NCBI RefSeq assembly: GCF_018327685.1
Contig: NZ_BNEL01000001.1
Span: 3,472,001-3,536,000 of the forward strand
Length of the DNA stretch: 64,000 nucleotides
Source: Streptomyces sp. TS71-3
GTDB taxonomy: Bacteria; Actinomycetota; Actinomycetes; Streptomycetales; Streptomycetaceae
Direction of reading: 5' to 3'
The notes under the pieces are model-generated. The model did not search any database. It was not told the origin of the DNA and worked only from the letters and a program-made list of their open reading frames with translations. Made by a program: the position numbers and the translations under genes. Of this stretch, positions 8,529 through 15,530 are shown one piece after another. Positions within the stretch are counted from its first letter, which is position 1. Each line of letters begins with the position of its first letter.

Positions 8529-8694
8529 GCAGCAGTTCATGGTGCGTCCGCCCGGTCGAGAACGCCATGACCGAGCCGCGCATCCGCTCCGGTGTCTCCA
8601 GGGCGCGAAATCCGAGCACGTCCGGGTAGAAATGCGCCGAGCGCTCCAGATTCTTGACGAAAAGCACGACGTGGCCGAGCTCGTGGATGTGCAT
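8511..8694 (-). pseudogene. VOC/glyoxalase-fold protein (type I extradiol dioxygenase-like), 3'-truncated remnant
   Basis: The ATG at 8692-8694 has a strong AAGGAGG upstream. The first ~62 residues (MHIHELGHVVLFVKNLERS, FYPDVLGFRAL, then HHELLLIEVGE) form the first beta-alpha-beta-beta-beta module of the vicinal oxygen chelate fold, with a candidate metal His at residue 8. The match ends at about 8511. Past that point the frame reads the antisense of the LigB remnant as an Arg/Gly-rich tail to 8437. A complete VOC protein would need at least 60 further residues. The good ribosome site shows the truncation is recent or that the N-terminal half is still translated. Confidence 0.75.
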
Positions 8695-8751
8695 CGTTCC
8701 TCCTTGTGACGCACTCCGGACAGCCGCGGCGTGGCTGTTATTCCATGGGCG

Positions 8752-8872
8752 CCGGGTGGCGTCGGGTGGCGTCGGTCCGCATCGGTCGGCGTCGGTCCGG
8801 TCGGTCCGGTGGTCCGCGCCGGTCCGCGAGGAGCCGCGTCCGTTCCCGTCCATCCGCGTCGGTCGGCGTCGA
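8752..8872. repeat. Low-complexity GGTCGGCGTCGGTCCG repeats
   Basis: Overlapping imperfect units of GGCGTCGGTCCG and GTCCGCGTCGGTCGGCGTC fill the gap between the VOC remnant and the heme-binding gene. No coding potential is apparent. Confidence 0.65.
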
Positions 8873-8895
8873 GCTGATGGGGAGCCATGCGAGGC

Positions 8896-9333
8896 TCACC
8901 CGCCTGCCGGAAGTGGAGGTTCCGGCTGGAGCCCGACCTGGGTGGCGGCGAGGATGGCGCAGGCCTCGTCCACGTCGGAGTTGTCGCCGCTGACACCGAT
9001 CGCGCCCACGATGTCGCCCTCGCCGGTCCGGAGCAGGACGCCGCCGGGTGCCGGCACGACCCTGCCGCCGGTAGCCGCCAGCGCGTTGAAGAACTCGGGG
9101 AAGCGGGCGGCGGCGCCGGCGACGCCCCGGGAGCTGAAGCCGAGGCCGAGCGCTCCCCACGCCTTCCCCGTGGCGATCTGAGGCCGCGCGATGCCCGAGC
9201 CGGTCTGGCGGTACACCACGACCTCGTGCCCGCCCCCGTCGAGAACGGCGACGGTCAGAGGGGCCGCTCGGCGACGCGTTCCCTCGGCGAGGGCCGCGTC
9301 CGCGAGCCGGCGGGCGGTGTCGAAGGTCAGCAT
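8896..9333 (-). CDS. HbpS/GlcG-type heme-binding protein
   Basis: The product is 145 aa from the ATG at 9331-9333, with GCAGGAG upstream. The longer frame to 9498 crosses the divergent promoter and is not used. The pattern is that of the GlcG/HbpS family: MLTFDTARRLADAA, LTVAVLDGGGHEVVVYRQTG, PQIATGKAWGALGLGFSSRG, the glycine-rich VPAPGGVLLRTGEGDIVGAIGVSG and a DEACA helix. Some members bind heme or act with two-component sensors in redox sensing, while others are of unknown role. It lacks a signal peptide, unlike HbpS itself. It is divergent from an MmyB-type regulator, which may control it. Confidence 0.8.
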   Translation of the reverse strand: MLTFDTARRLADAALAEGTRRRAAPLTVAVLDGGGHEVVVYRQTGSGIARPQIATGKAWGALGLGFSSRGVAGAAARFPEFFNALAATGGRVVPAPGGVLLRTGEGDIVGAIGVSGDNSDVDEACAILAATQVGLQPEPPLPAGG

Positions 9334-9461
9334 GCGTGCTCCTGCGGTGGACGGTGTCGACGCCGCCATGCTCGACCGGCGTGCCGCGACCAGCCAGCGG
9401 CCCTCGAACGTAGGGTCGGCGGCACCACCCTCGGCCGCGCCGGACCGGTTATCGTCGCCGT

Positions 9462-10310
9462 ATGGCCGGCAACGAGCTGGGCGCGTTCCTGAGGGCACGC
9501 CGGGCGCAGATCAGTCCGCTGGACGTCGGACGGGCGGAGTCCGCCCGGCGCCGGGTGCCGGGGCTGCGCCGGGGCGAGGTCGCCGAACTGGCACAGATCT
9601 CCGTCGAGTACTACGTCGAGCTGGAGCAGGGCCGCGGGCGCAACCCGTCGGACCAGGTGGTCGCGGCGCTGGCGCGGGCCCTGCGGCTGGACCACGACGA
9701 GCGGGACTACCTCTTCCGCCTGGCCGGCATCGCCGCCCCCTCCGACCACGGCCCCGGCGCCCACGTCGAGGCCGCGGTGCTCAGCCTGCTCGACCACCTC
9801 ACCGGCATTCCCGCGCAGCTGTTCACCGACCTCTACGAGCTGGTCGCGCAGAACGACCTCGCCGTCGCGCTGCTCGACGAGCCCCTCTCGACCGGACCCG
9901 AGGACAGCCAGGTGCGCCGGTGGTTCCTGGATCCGGACACCGCCCGTGCCCGGTACCCGCTCGACGTTCAGCCCGGCGTGTCCCGGGCCTACGTCGCCGA
10001 CCTGCGCGCGACGAGCGGCCGGCGGCCGCACGACCGGCGCGTCAACGGGTTCGTCGAACGCCTGCGTGCCGGCAGCGCCGAGTTCTCCACGCTGTGGAAC
10101 GAGGCCGCCGTGCGGGTCCGGCGGTCCGGCAGCCACCAGGTCCGGCATCCGGCACTGGGGGTCATCGACCTGGAGTGCACGGGCATGCTGAGCGAGGACG
10201 GCAGGCAGCGGCTGGTGTGGTACTCCCCGCAGGCCGGTGGAGAGGCCGCGGAGCAGTTGCGCCTGCTGACCGTCGTCGGAACGACCGCCTTCACCGATCG
10301 CCCCTCGTGA
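9462..10310 (+). CDS. XRE/MmyB-family transcriptional regulator
   Basis: The product is 282 aa. The N-terminal helix-turn-helix (residues ~8-80) contains PGLRRGEVAELAQISVEYYVELEQGRGRNPS written as two motifs, RRGEVAELA and YYVELEQGR. The MmyB-like ligand domain follows (about 100-270), with the typical VLSLLDHLTGIPAQLFT and TGMLSEDGRQRLVWYSPQAG. This PAS-like domain may bind fatty acids or similar molecules in relatives. There is no Shine-Dalgarno. A TATCGT hexamer at 9450-9455 ends six bases before the ATG, which is the spacing of a leaderless Streptomyces promoter. MmyB regulators usually control a divergent oxidoreductase. Here the divergent gene is the GlcG/HbpS-like protein. Confidence 0.87.
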   Translation: MAGNELGAFLRARRAQISPLDVGRAESARRRVPGLRRGEVAELAQISVEYYVELEQGRGRNPSDQVVAALARALRLDHDERDYLFRLAGIAAPSDHGPGAHVEAAVLSLLDHLTGIPAQLFTDLYELVAQNDLAVALLDEPLSTGPEDSQVRRWFLDPDTARARYPLDVQPGVSRAYVADLRATSGRRPHDRRVNGFVERLRAGSAEFSTLWNEAAVRVRRSGSHQVRHPALGVIDLECTGMLSEDGRQRLVWYSPQAGGEAAEQLRLLTVVGTTAFTDRPS

Positions 10311-10398
10311 CGGTCGTGCCTGCGGGATTCGATGTCACTGCCGTTCGCTATCTTCTGCGGCGGATCGGGAGTACCGAATTCTTCGAGGAGTGGTGACG

Positions 10399-10905
10399 AT
10401 GGTGGCGCTGTCCGGGCTGTCGGAGCGCAACGAGTTCTCAGCCGTGATCATCAGGACGGACTTCACGGACGAGGCCGCGTGGCGGGAGGTGACCGCGGAG
10501 CTGGACAGCTCCTCCCAGGACGACGACCCCGCGGAGTCCTACGACGTGGTCGACGCGCCGGAGCTGGACGGCGCCGACACGGACGCGATCCTGGCGGCGA
10601 TATCGGCCGAGGAGGAGCTGTGGAACCAGCTCAGCGTGGTGTTCGTCGCCGACGGCACGACGATGCGCGCCGGCCACCACGCCCTGCTCGCGGTCACCAC
10701 CCTGACCCGGGAGGACATCGACGACGACGACGAGGCGTACGAGGCCATGGTCGAGTTCGGACGCGAATTCCGCACGGTGCCGAGCGGTGTCCACTCGATC
10801 CATGCCAACCTCGAACTGGCCAACATGGATTTCGAGGAGTTCTCGTCGAACGCGCATGAGGACCCGGAGGGCGTCTTCCGCGACTTCCTCTCGACTGCCG
10901 GCTGA
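10399..10905 (+). CDS. DUF6924-like protein
   Basis: The product is 168 aa. GTG codons at 10390 and 10393 are in frame, but GAGGAG eight bases before the ATG at 10399 supports the ATG. The segments VIIRTDFTDEAAWREV near the N terminus and NLELANMDFEEFSSNAHEDPEGVFRDF near the C terminus are the marks of a small actinobacterial family of unknown function. The protein is very acidic (DDDDEAYEAMVEFG) and has no membrane segment or signal. In many Streptomyces genomes several copies occur, often next to regulators. I do not know a function. The hairpin at 10947 probably ends the transcript. Confidence 0.7.
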   Translation: MVALSGLSERNEFSAVIIRTDFTDEAAWREVTAELDSSSQDDDPAESYDVVDAPELDGADTDAILAAISAEEELWNQLSVVFVADGTTMRAGHHALLAVTTLTREDIDDDDEAYEAMVEFGREFRTVPSGVHSIHANLELANMDFEEFSSNAHEDPEGVFRDFLSTAG

Positions 10906-10946
10906 CGCGTCGACCGCCGACTGAACCGGACTCCGGGGGCCTCGGA

Positions 10947-10980
10947 GGGGGAGGGGCCGGCTCCCGGGACCGGCTCCCCC
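10947..10980 (+). terminator. GC-rich hairpin after the DUF6924-like gene
   Basis: GGGGGAG pairs with CTCCCCC and an inner CCGG pairs with CCGG, separated by a short bulge. Confidence 0.5.
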
Positions 10981-11053
10981 ACCTGGGCCACCTGCACGGT
11001 CCGTGCCGTGCCCGTCGCCGTGGGCTCCGGGGGTCTGGCCGGAGGGAACAGCA

Positions 11054-11095
11054 GAGAGGCCCCTGATCTGCGAATCCGCAGGTCAGGGGCCTCTC
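11054..11095 (-). terminator. tRNA-His terminator
   Basis: An 18-bp stem (GAGAGGCCCCTGA with TCAGGGGCCTCTC, then five more pairs including one G-T) closes a 6-base loop. It begins 7 bp past the 3' end of the tRNA gene on the minus strand. Confidence 0.8.
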
Positions 11096-11102
11096 CCCAG
11101 AG

Positions 11103-11176
11103 GGTGAGTGACGGGACTCGAACCCGCGGCATCCTGGACCACAACCAGGTGCTCTACCAGCTGAGCTACACCCACC
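11103..11176 (-). tRNA. tRNA-His (GTG anticodon)
   Basis: Read on the minus strand, the cloverleaf is complete. The acceptor stem of seven pairs is extended by an encoded G-1 (11176) opposite C73 (11103), the identity element of tRNA-His. The D-arm is TAGCTCAGCTGGTAGAGC. The anticodon loop is TTGTGGT with anticodon GTG. The T-arm loop is TTCGAGT. The 3' CCA is not encoded, so it must be added after transcription. The gene lies just downstream of orn on the same strand. Confidence 0.97.
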
Positions 11177-11313
11177 GCGACCGGTGTTCACCCTGTCCGT
11201 CCACGACGGCGGGCTCCCTTCCGGACGAGAAAAAGTGTACAGGGTCCCGGCGAGTGCTCACGCACGGCTTTTCGGGGCGCCCTGCCTGCCGTACCGCAGG
11301 TACACGGCAATGC

Positions 11314-11916
11314 TCACTCCGGTGGGAGCACGTGCCGTGTCGCGATGGCCTTGGCGGCGTCCGAGTCGGGTCCGGGCTGCGGTACGAAGACGGCCTCGCG
11401 GTAGTAGCGCAGCTCGACGATGGACTCGCGGATGTCGGCGAGGGCGCGGTGGTTGCCGTTCTTCTCCGGGCTGTTGAAGTACGCCCTCGGGTACCAGCGG
11501 CGGGCCAGTTCCTTGACGGAGGAGACGTCCACGATCCGGTAGTGCAGGTACTGCTCCAGGTCGGGCATGTCGCGCGCCAGGAAGCCGCGGTCCGTGCCGA
11601 CGGAGTTGCCGCACAGCGGGGCCTTGCCCGGCTCCTTGACGTGCTCGCGGACATAGGAGAGGACCCGCTCCTGGGCGTCGGCGAGCGTGGTGCCGTCGGC
11701 GAGCTCCTCCAGCAGGCCCGAGCTGGTGTGCATCTGCCGCACCACGTCGGGCATCGTCTCCAGTGCCGGCTCCGGCGGGCGGATCACGATGTCCACGCCG
11801 TCGCCGAGCACGTTCAGCTCCGAGTCGGTGACCAGTGCGGCCACCTCGATGAGCGCGTCCTTCGTCAGCGAGAGCCCGGTCATCTCGCAGTCGATCCAGA
11901 CCATGCGATCGTTCAT
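11314..11916 (-). CDS. orn: Oligoribonuclease (DEDDh 3'-5' exonuclease)
   Basis: The product is 200 aa, the usual length. DEDDh residues are visible: the first Asp and Glu in [11 protein letters not shown], the next Asp in the [16 protein letters not shown] region, and the final His/Asp in [13 protein letters not shown]. The enzyme degrades RNA of two to five nucleotides, including pGpG from c-di-GMP breakdown. In Streptomyces the adjacent order orn-adpA is conserved and orn (ornA) mutants are known to be defective in development. The start ATG at 11914 has only a weak upstream purine tract. A second ATG twelve bases later is possible. tRNA-His follows downstream on the same strand. Confidence 0.97.
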   Translation of the reverse strand: MNDRMVWIDCEMTGLSLTKDALIEVAALVTDSELNVLGDGVDIVIRPPEPALETMPDVVRQMHTSSGLLEELADGTTLADAQERVLSYVREHVKEPGKAPLCGNSVGTDRGFLARDMPDLEQYLHYRIVDVSSVKELARRWYPRAYFNSPEKNGNHRALADIRESIVELRYYREAVFVPQPGPDSDAAKAIATRHVLPPE

Positions 11917-12065
11917 GCGGCCTACCCTACGCGGAGCGCCCCTTTCCGGGGCGCGAGGATCCGAAGCGGTGGTGTGCGTCTACCGGTCGGTGGGCCTGGG
12001 CCCGGCCGGGGGCTGCCCCTTCGGGGCGGGGAATGTGTGGCTTCACCGTGGGCGGTGGGCCTTGA

Positions 12066-12281
12066 GCGGCAGGGGCTGCCCCCTTGGGGTGGTGGCGGTC
12101 TGCGGGTTGCGTTGTGGCTGGTTGCGCAGTTCCCCCGCGCCCCTTTCGGGGCGCGTAGACGTTCGGTTTCGCCGTGGGCCGGTGGCCCTGGGGCGGCAGG
12201 GGCTGCCCCCTTGGGGTGGTGGCGGTCTGCCGGTTGCGTTGTGGCTGGTTGCGCAGTTCCCCGCGCCCCTTTCGGGGCGCG
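12066..12281. repeat. 90-bp unit present twice, each ending in the dispersed element
   Basis: Copy 1 is 12066-12155 and copy 2 is 12193-12281. They start GCGGCAGGGGCTGCCCCC and end CCCCTTTCGGGGCGCG. They differ by one extra C in the C-run of copy 1 and one substitution (CGGG/CCGG). Confidence 0.85.
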
Positions 12282-12325
12282 CCCTGATGTCGGGTTGTGC
12301 CAAGGAGGGGCGCGGGGAACTGCGC
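12251..12325. repeat. Inverted pair of the dispersed element (large potential stem-loop)
   Basis: GCGCAGTTCCCCGCGCCCC at 12251 is followed by its exact complement at 12307-12325, giving a stem of at least 19 bp around a loop of about 37 bases. Flanking GTT/AAC bases extend the pairing. Confidence 0.8.
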
Positions 12326-12440
12326 GAGCAACCGCGGGTGGCCGTTGGTCCGGATGCAGCCGAAGCCACCCCGGACCGGCGGGGCACCCCGGGAGGGGCG
12401 TCCTGTGAAGGGGCGCCCGTGCCCCGGGGTGGGGCGGGGG

Positions 12441-13646
12441 TCAGACCCGTCCCGATGCCGATCGCTCGGCGTCGGTCCGCTGGCCGGGTACGTTCGGCCG
12501 TGCGTACGCCTCCTGGCCGCGGCCGTTCTCGCCGGTCAGCGAGGCGCCCGTGCCGGGAGACCCGGCGCCCGCGCGGCGCGCGCCCGAGGGCAGGCCCTCA
12601 GGATGCGGCTCCGCGGGCTTGTCACCGCCGGGCCTGCGGGCCCGGTACGCGGCCCGGTACGCGGCGGGGGAGGAGCCGAGCTGGCGCCGGAAGTGCCCGC
12701 GCAGGGCCACCGGCGAGCGGAAGCCGCAGCGGCCCGCCACCTCGTCGACCGAGTAGTCGGAGGTCTCCAGCAGCCGCTGCGCCTGCAGCACCCGCTGGGT
12801 GATCAGCCACTGGAGGGGAGCACTCCCTGTCAGCGACCTGAACCTCCGGTCGAACGTGCGGCGGCTCATGTACGCCCGCGCGGCCAGCGTCTCCACGTCG
12901 AACTGCTCGTGGAGGTGCTCCAGTGCCCAGGCGACGACCTCGGCGAGCGGGTCGGCGCCGATCTCCTCTGGTAAAGACCTGTCCAGGTAGCGCTCCTGGC
13001 CTCCACTTCTGCGCGGCGGTACGACGAGCCGGCGTGCCAGCGCGCCCGCGGCCTCGTTGCCGTGGTCGGAGCGCACGATGTGCAGGCACAGGTCGATGCC
13101 CGCGGCCGTGCCCGCGGAGGTGAGCACGTCGCCGTCGTCCACGAAGAGCTCGCGCGGGTCGACGTGGACGGACGGGTAGCGCTTGGCCAGCGTCGGTGCG
13201 TACATCCAGTGCGTGGTCGCAGGGCGGCCGTCCAGCAGCCCGGCCGCGGCCAGCACGAAGGCACCGGTGCACAGGCCGACGATCCTGGCGCCCTCCTCGT
13301 GTGCCCTGCGGAGCGCGTCGAGCGCGTCCTCGGGGGGAGGGGCCGTGATCGACCGCCAGGCCGGCACCACCACGGTCCCGGCCCGGGAGATGGCTTCGAG
13401 CGTGTGGGGCGCGGTGAGTTCCAGCCCGCCCGTCGTGCGCAGTGGACCGTCCTCGCCGGAGCACACCAGCAGCCGGTAGCGCGGCACGCCGGCGTCCTGG
13501 CGGTCGATGCCGAAGACGGAGAGCGGTATGGAACTCTCGAAGATGGGGCCGCCGCTGAACAGCACCACGGCGACGATTTCCCTGCGCCGTCGCCCCGACA
13601 GCTTCCGGGTGGCGGCCTCGGGTGCGGCAGTGGAGTCGTGGCTCAT
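12441..13646 (-). CDS. adpA: AdpA, AraC-family master regulator of development and secondary metabolism
   Basis: The product is 401 aa. The N-terminal half (about residues 22-195) is a DJ-1/PfpI glutamine-amidotransferase-like domain that mediates dimerisation in AdpA: VVLFSGGPIFESSIPLSVFGID, with the elbow IVGLCTGAFVLA. The C-terminal half (about 240-335) holds two AraC helix-turn-helix units, with YMSRRTFDRRFRSLTG and VDEVAGRCGFRSPVALRGHFRR. The tail is disordered. Codon 225 is TTA (12972-12974), the conserved point of control by the bldA leucyl-tRNA. AdpA binds the loose consensus TGGCSNGWWY and activates or represses hundreds of genes. The neighbour orn and the very long gene-free upstream region agree with the adpA locus of other Streptomyces. 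Confidence 0.98.
   Translation of the reverse strand: MSHDSTAAPEAATRKLSGRRRREIVAVVLFSGGPIFESSIPLSVFGIDRQDAGVPRYRLLVCSGEDGPLRTTGGLELTAPHTLEAISRAGTVVVPAWRSITAPPPEDALDALRRAHEEGARIVGLCTGAFVLAAAGLLDGRPATTHWMYAPTLAKRYPSVHVDPRELFVDDGDVLTSAGTAAGIDLCLHIVRSDHGNEAAGALARRLVVPPRRSGGQERYLDRSLPEEIGADPLAEVVAWALEHLHEQFDVETLAARAYMSRRTFDRRFRSLTGSAPLQWLITQRVLQAQRLLETSDYSVDEVAGRCGFRSPVALRGHFRRQLGSSPAAYRAAYRARRPGGDKPAEPHPEGLPSGARRAGAGSPGTGASLTGENGRGQEAYARPNVPGQRTDAERSASGRV
12972..12974 (-). promoter_or_regulatory. adpA: TTA leucine codon in adpA (bldA-dependent translation)
   Basis: The minus strand reads AGG TCT TTA CCA GAG GAG, giving Arg-Ser-Leu-Pro-Glu-Glu in the linker between the two AdpA domains. TTA is rare at this G+C and its position matches the TTA in other adpA genes. 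Confidence 0.95.
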
Positions 13647-14798
13647 GTCCCTAAGCCCCCCTCGGTAGTCGCGTCGCCCCTAACCTGGTGGGTCTGTCGC
13701 TCCTGCACGTTTCCCCTCGGTCCTGCACGAGTCCCCCGCCGTGTGACAAGCATGATCGAATCTACTGTGCCCGTTGGTGCCGAGGTGACCAGTTCAGCAC
13801 CCGCCACTATGTCGACATGGCAACTTGGCGTAAAGCATTCGATCACGAAGCGTTGCACTCCGGGACCCCGGCTGGGAAGTGGGCCTCGGGCTCGTGGCCG
13901 GTCCCCATAGGGCGCGAGTCCGCCCCGAGATCCTTCCCCTACTGGTGGACACGCGGGTCGAGGGGTTCTGGCGGCGAATAATTCACCCGTGAGAAGTTGG
14001 CCGAAAATCGCCGTCGGTGAGTTAACAAACCGGACGGTCTTCTGGGATCTGCGCCTCAGAGCCCGCATGGCACCTGTGCTCCGGCGCGCCGGTCCGTCCG
14101 AGTTCGCAGAGGTTGCTCACAGGTTCGAAAGCTCGGATGGCTTGGACGGCACGCGCCGCCCGGGAGTCGCGGACGGCTCGGAGGGCGCATCCGGAGCCCG
14201 TTGGAGCGCTCCCGTCGTGCGCCCTGACCTACCTCATGTGCGTAGCATGCGCCCGCGCTCGTGTCGGGGCGCCATGCGGGGCGGAAAGAGTCGCGCGAGG
14301 CGCATGGGCGCGGTGCGCCGTCCCGCGGTCACCCCGGAGCGGGCCGCTCGCCCTCCGGCGCCTGCGGCATCCGGGGCAACTGGCCGCGCCACCGTGCACG
14401 TATGCCCTCGTAACATGCCCCGTGCATGACGTTCCGGCAGGTCAACGCGGCAGGGCGGCCGACCGGACACGGAACGTGCCGGATCTTTGACCGGCTGTAC
14501 CGGGCAGCGACCATTGCCAGACGGGCGCTCGCTCATGCATGCTCCCTGGAACACCGCATCTGCACCGCTGCACAGCACCCTTCAGTGCCCTGGGCGGGGC
14601 ATGGAAGGACCTGGGAACGAGAGGAGTGCAGCCGTACCCTTGCGGGTAAGGGGTTGGGAAGATGATTCCCGGACATGGGTCCGGTACCGCGGTGGTCCGA
14701 ACTGCCGCTGAATCACGCGAACATCCCGCTCGACATCTTGACAACCGCATTCCGTCAGCCGCCCGCTCCTCAAGAGGACTTTCTTCGCCGAGACACCG
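13647..14798. other. 1.15-kb gene-free region upstream of adpA and the usp gene
   Basis: Open frames here have no family pattern, poor starts and mixed codon use, so I call none of them. The part at 13740-14060 is less G+C-rich than its surroundings (for example GTTAACAAACC and GCGAATAATTC) and probably holds the adpA promoter and a long leader. I searched by eye for TGGCSNGWWY AdpA sites and for a gamma-butyrolactone receptor operator and found no convincing one. A 16-bp palindrome at 14669 belongs to the usp side. Confidence 0.65.
14669..14684. promoter_or_regulatory. Palindrome upstream of the universal stress protein gene
   Basis: CCGGAC-ATGG-GTCCGG has perfect six-base arms and lies 114 bp before the start codon. 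The GGAC/GTCC core resembles the DevR/OsdR class of site that often drives usp genes in actinobacteria. That link is only suggestive. Confidence 0.35.
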
Positions 14799-15323
14799 AT
14801 GGCCGGTCACGAATACTTCGAACCAGCGGACCGCAAACGGCAGGTCGCCGACCCCACGGCAGACCCCCTGGCGGCGGAAGACCCGCGCCATTCCTGCGAT
14901 CCAGCCTTCAAGCACGGCGTCGTCGTCGGTTTCGACGGCTCCACATCGAGCGAGCGAGCGCTCGCCTACGCCATCGGAATGGCGCACCGATCAAGCTCCG
15001 GTCTGATCATCGTTCATGTCGCCAACCGGCTGCCCACCACCGTGTGGGCGGGCTGCGAGCCCCCGGTCTTCGTGGACGTCCCGGACCACCGCACCGAGGT
15101 CCTCGGGCTCGAACTGGCCTGCGCGGACTATCTGTCAGAGGTGCCGTGGATCCTGGTCGAGCGCGGCGGCGACATCTGCCATGAACTGGAGGAAGTCGGC
15201 AAGGAGTACGAGGCGGACGCCATCGTCGTCGGCTCCACGCACGGCATCGTCGGCCGCATCTTCGGCTCGGTGGCGGGCCGCCTGGCGCGACGCGCACAGC
15301 GCCCGGTCATCGTCATTCCCTGA
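14799..15323 (+). CDS. Universal stress protein (UspA domain)
   Basis: The product is 174 aa. After an N-terminal extension of ~35 residues there is a single UspA domain: VVVGFDGSTSSERALAYAIG at the first strand and helix, GLIIVHVAN at strand 2, and ADAIVVGSTHGIVGRIFGS-VAGRLARRAQRPVIVIP at the end. The last segment carries a G-x2-G-x-(9)-G-[S/T]-like nucleotide loop, written here as GSTHGIVG and GSVAG, so ATP binding is possible. Family members respond to stress or hypoxia in actinobacteria. The start has no clear Shine-Dalgarno. A perfect hairpin at 15344 ends the gene. Confidence 0.88.
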   Translation: MAGHEYFEPADRKRQVADPTADPLAAEDPRHSCDPAFKHGVVVGFDGSTSSERALAYAIGMAHRSSSGLIIVHVANRLPTTVWAGCEPPVFVDVPDHRTEVLGLELACADYLSEVPWILVERGGDICHELEEVGKEYEADAIVVGSTHGIVGRIFGSVAGRLARRAQRPVIVIP

Positions 15324-15343
15324 CGCCTGATGTCTGACGCGGA

Positions 15344-15369
15344 CCCCGCGCCCCGGAAGGGGCGCGGGG
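15344..15369 (+). terminator. Hairpin after the usp gene
   Basis: CCCCGCGCCCC-GGAA-GGGGCGCGGGG: a perfect 11-bp stem with a stable tetraloop, 20 bp after the stop codon. Confidence 0.8.
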
Positions 15370-15530
15370 CTGTGTCGTGGGGGCACCTTCCACGCCCTTG
15401 AGGCAGTGGGGGAGGCTCCGCCGCGTAGGCGCGACAAGCCACGGTGAACAGTCAGGCCGTCAACGACCCAAGGGGGGCAGACGCAGCCGCCCCCCGGCCA
15501 AGGGTCACCCCATCCGTGGGGGCCCACCAC

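Larger units (their letters stand above)
11917..12440. other. Repeat-rich gap between orn and adpA
   Basis: No gene is visible in 524 bp. The stretch contains a 90-bp direct repeat (12066-12155 and 12193-12281) and three dispersed-element cores at 12124-12143, 12251-12269 and, inverted, 12307-12325. The promoter of orn must lie within it or orn is read from adpA. Confidence 0.75.

Noticed and set aside
11054..11176. An integration (att) site at the tRNA-His 3' end
   Set aside because: tRNA genes are common integration sites, but no integrase gene and no second copy of the tRNA 3' end were seen. The flank is the tRNA terminator followed by an ordinary gene.
13643..14665. Several 60-146-codon frames in the adpA upstream region
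   Set aside because: No conserved motif, poor ribosome sites, mixed third-position composition, and overlap with each other on both strands.
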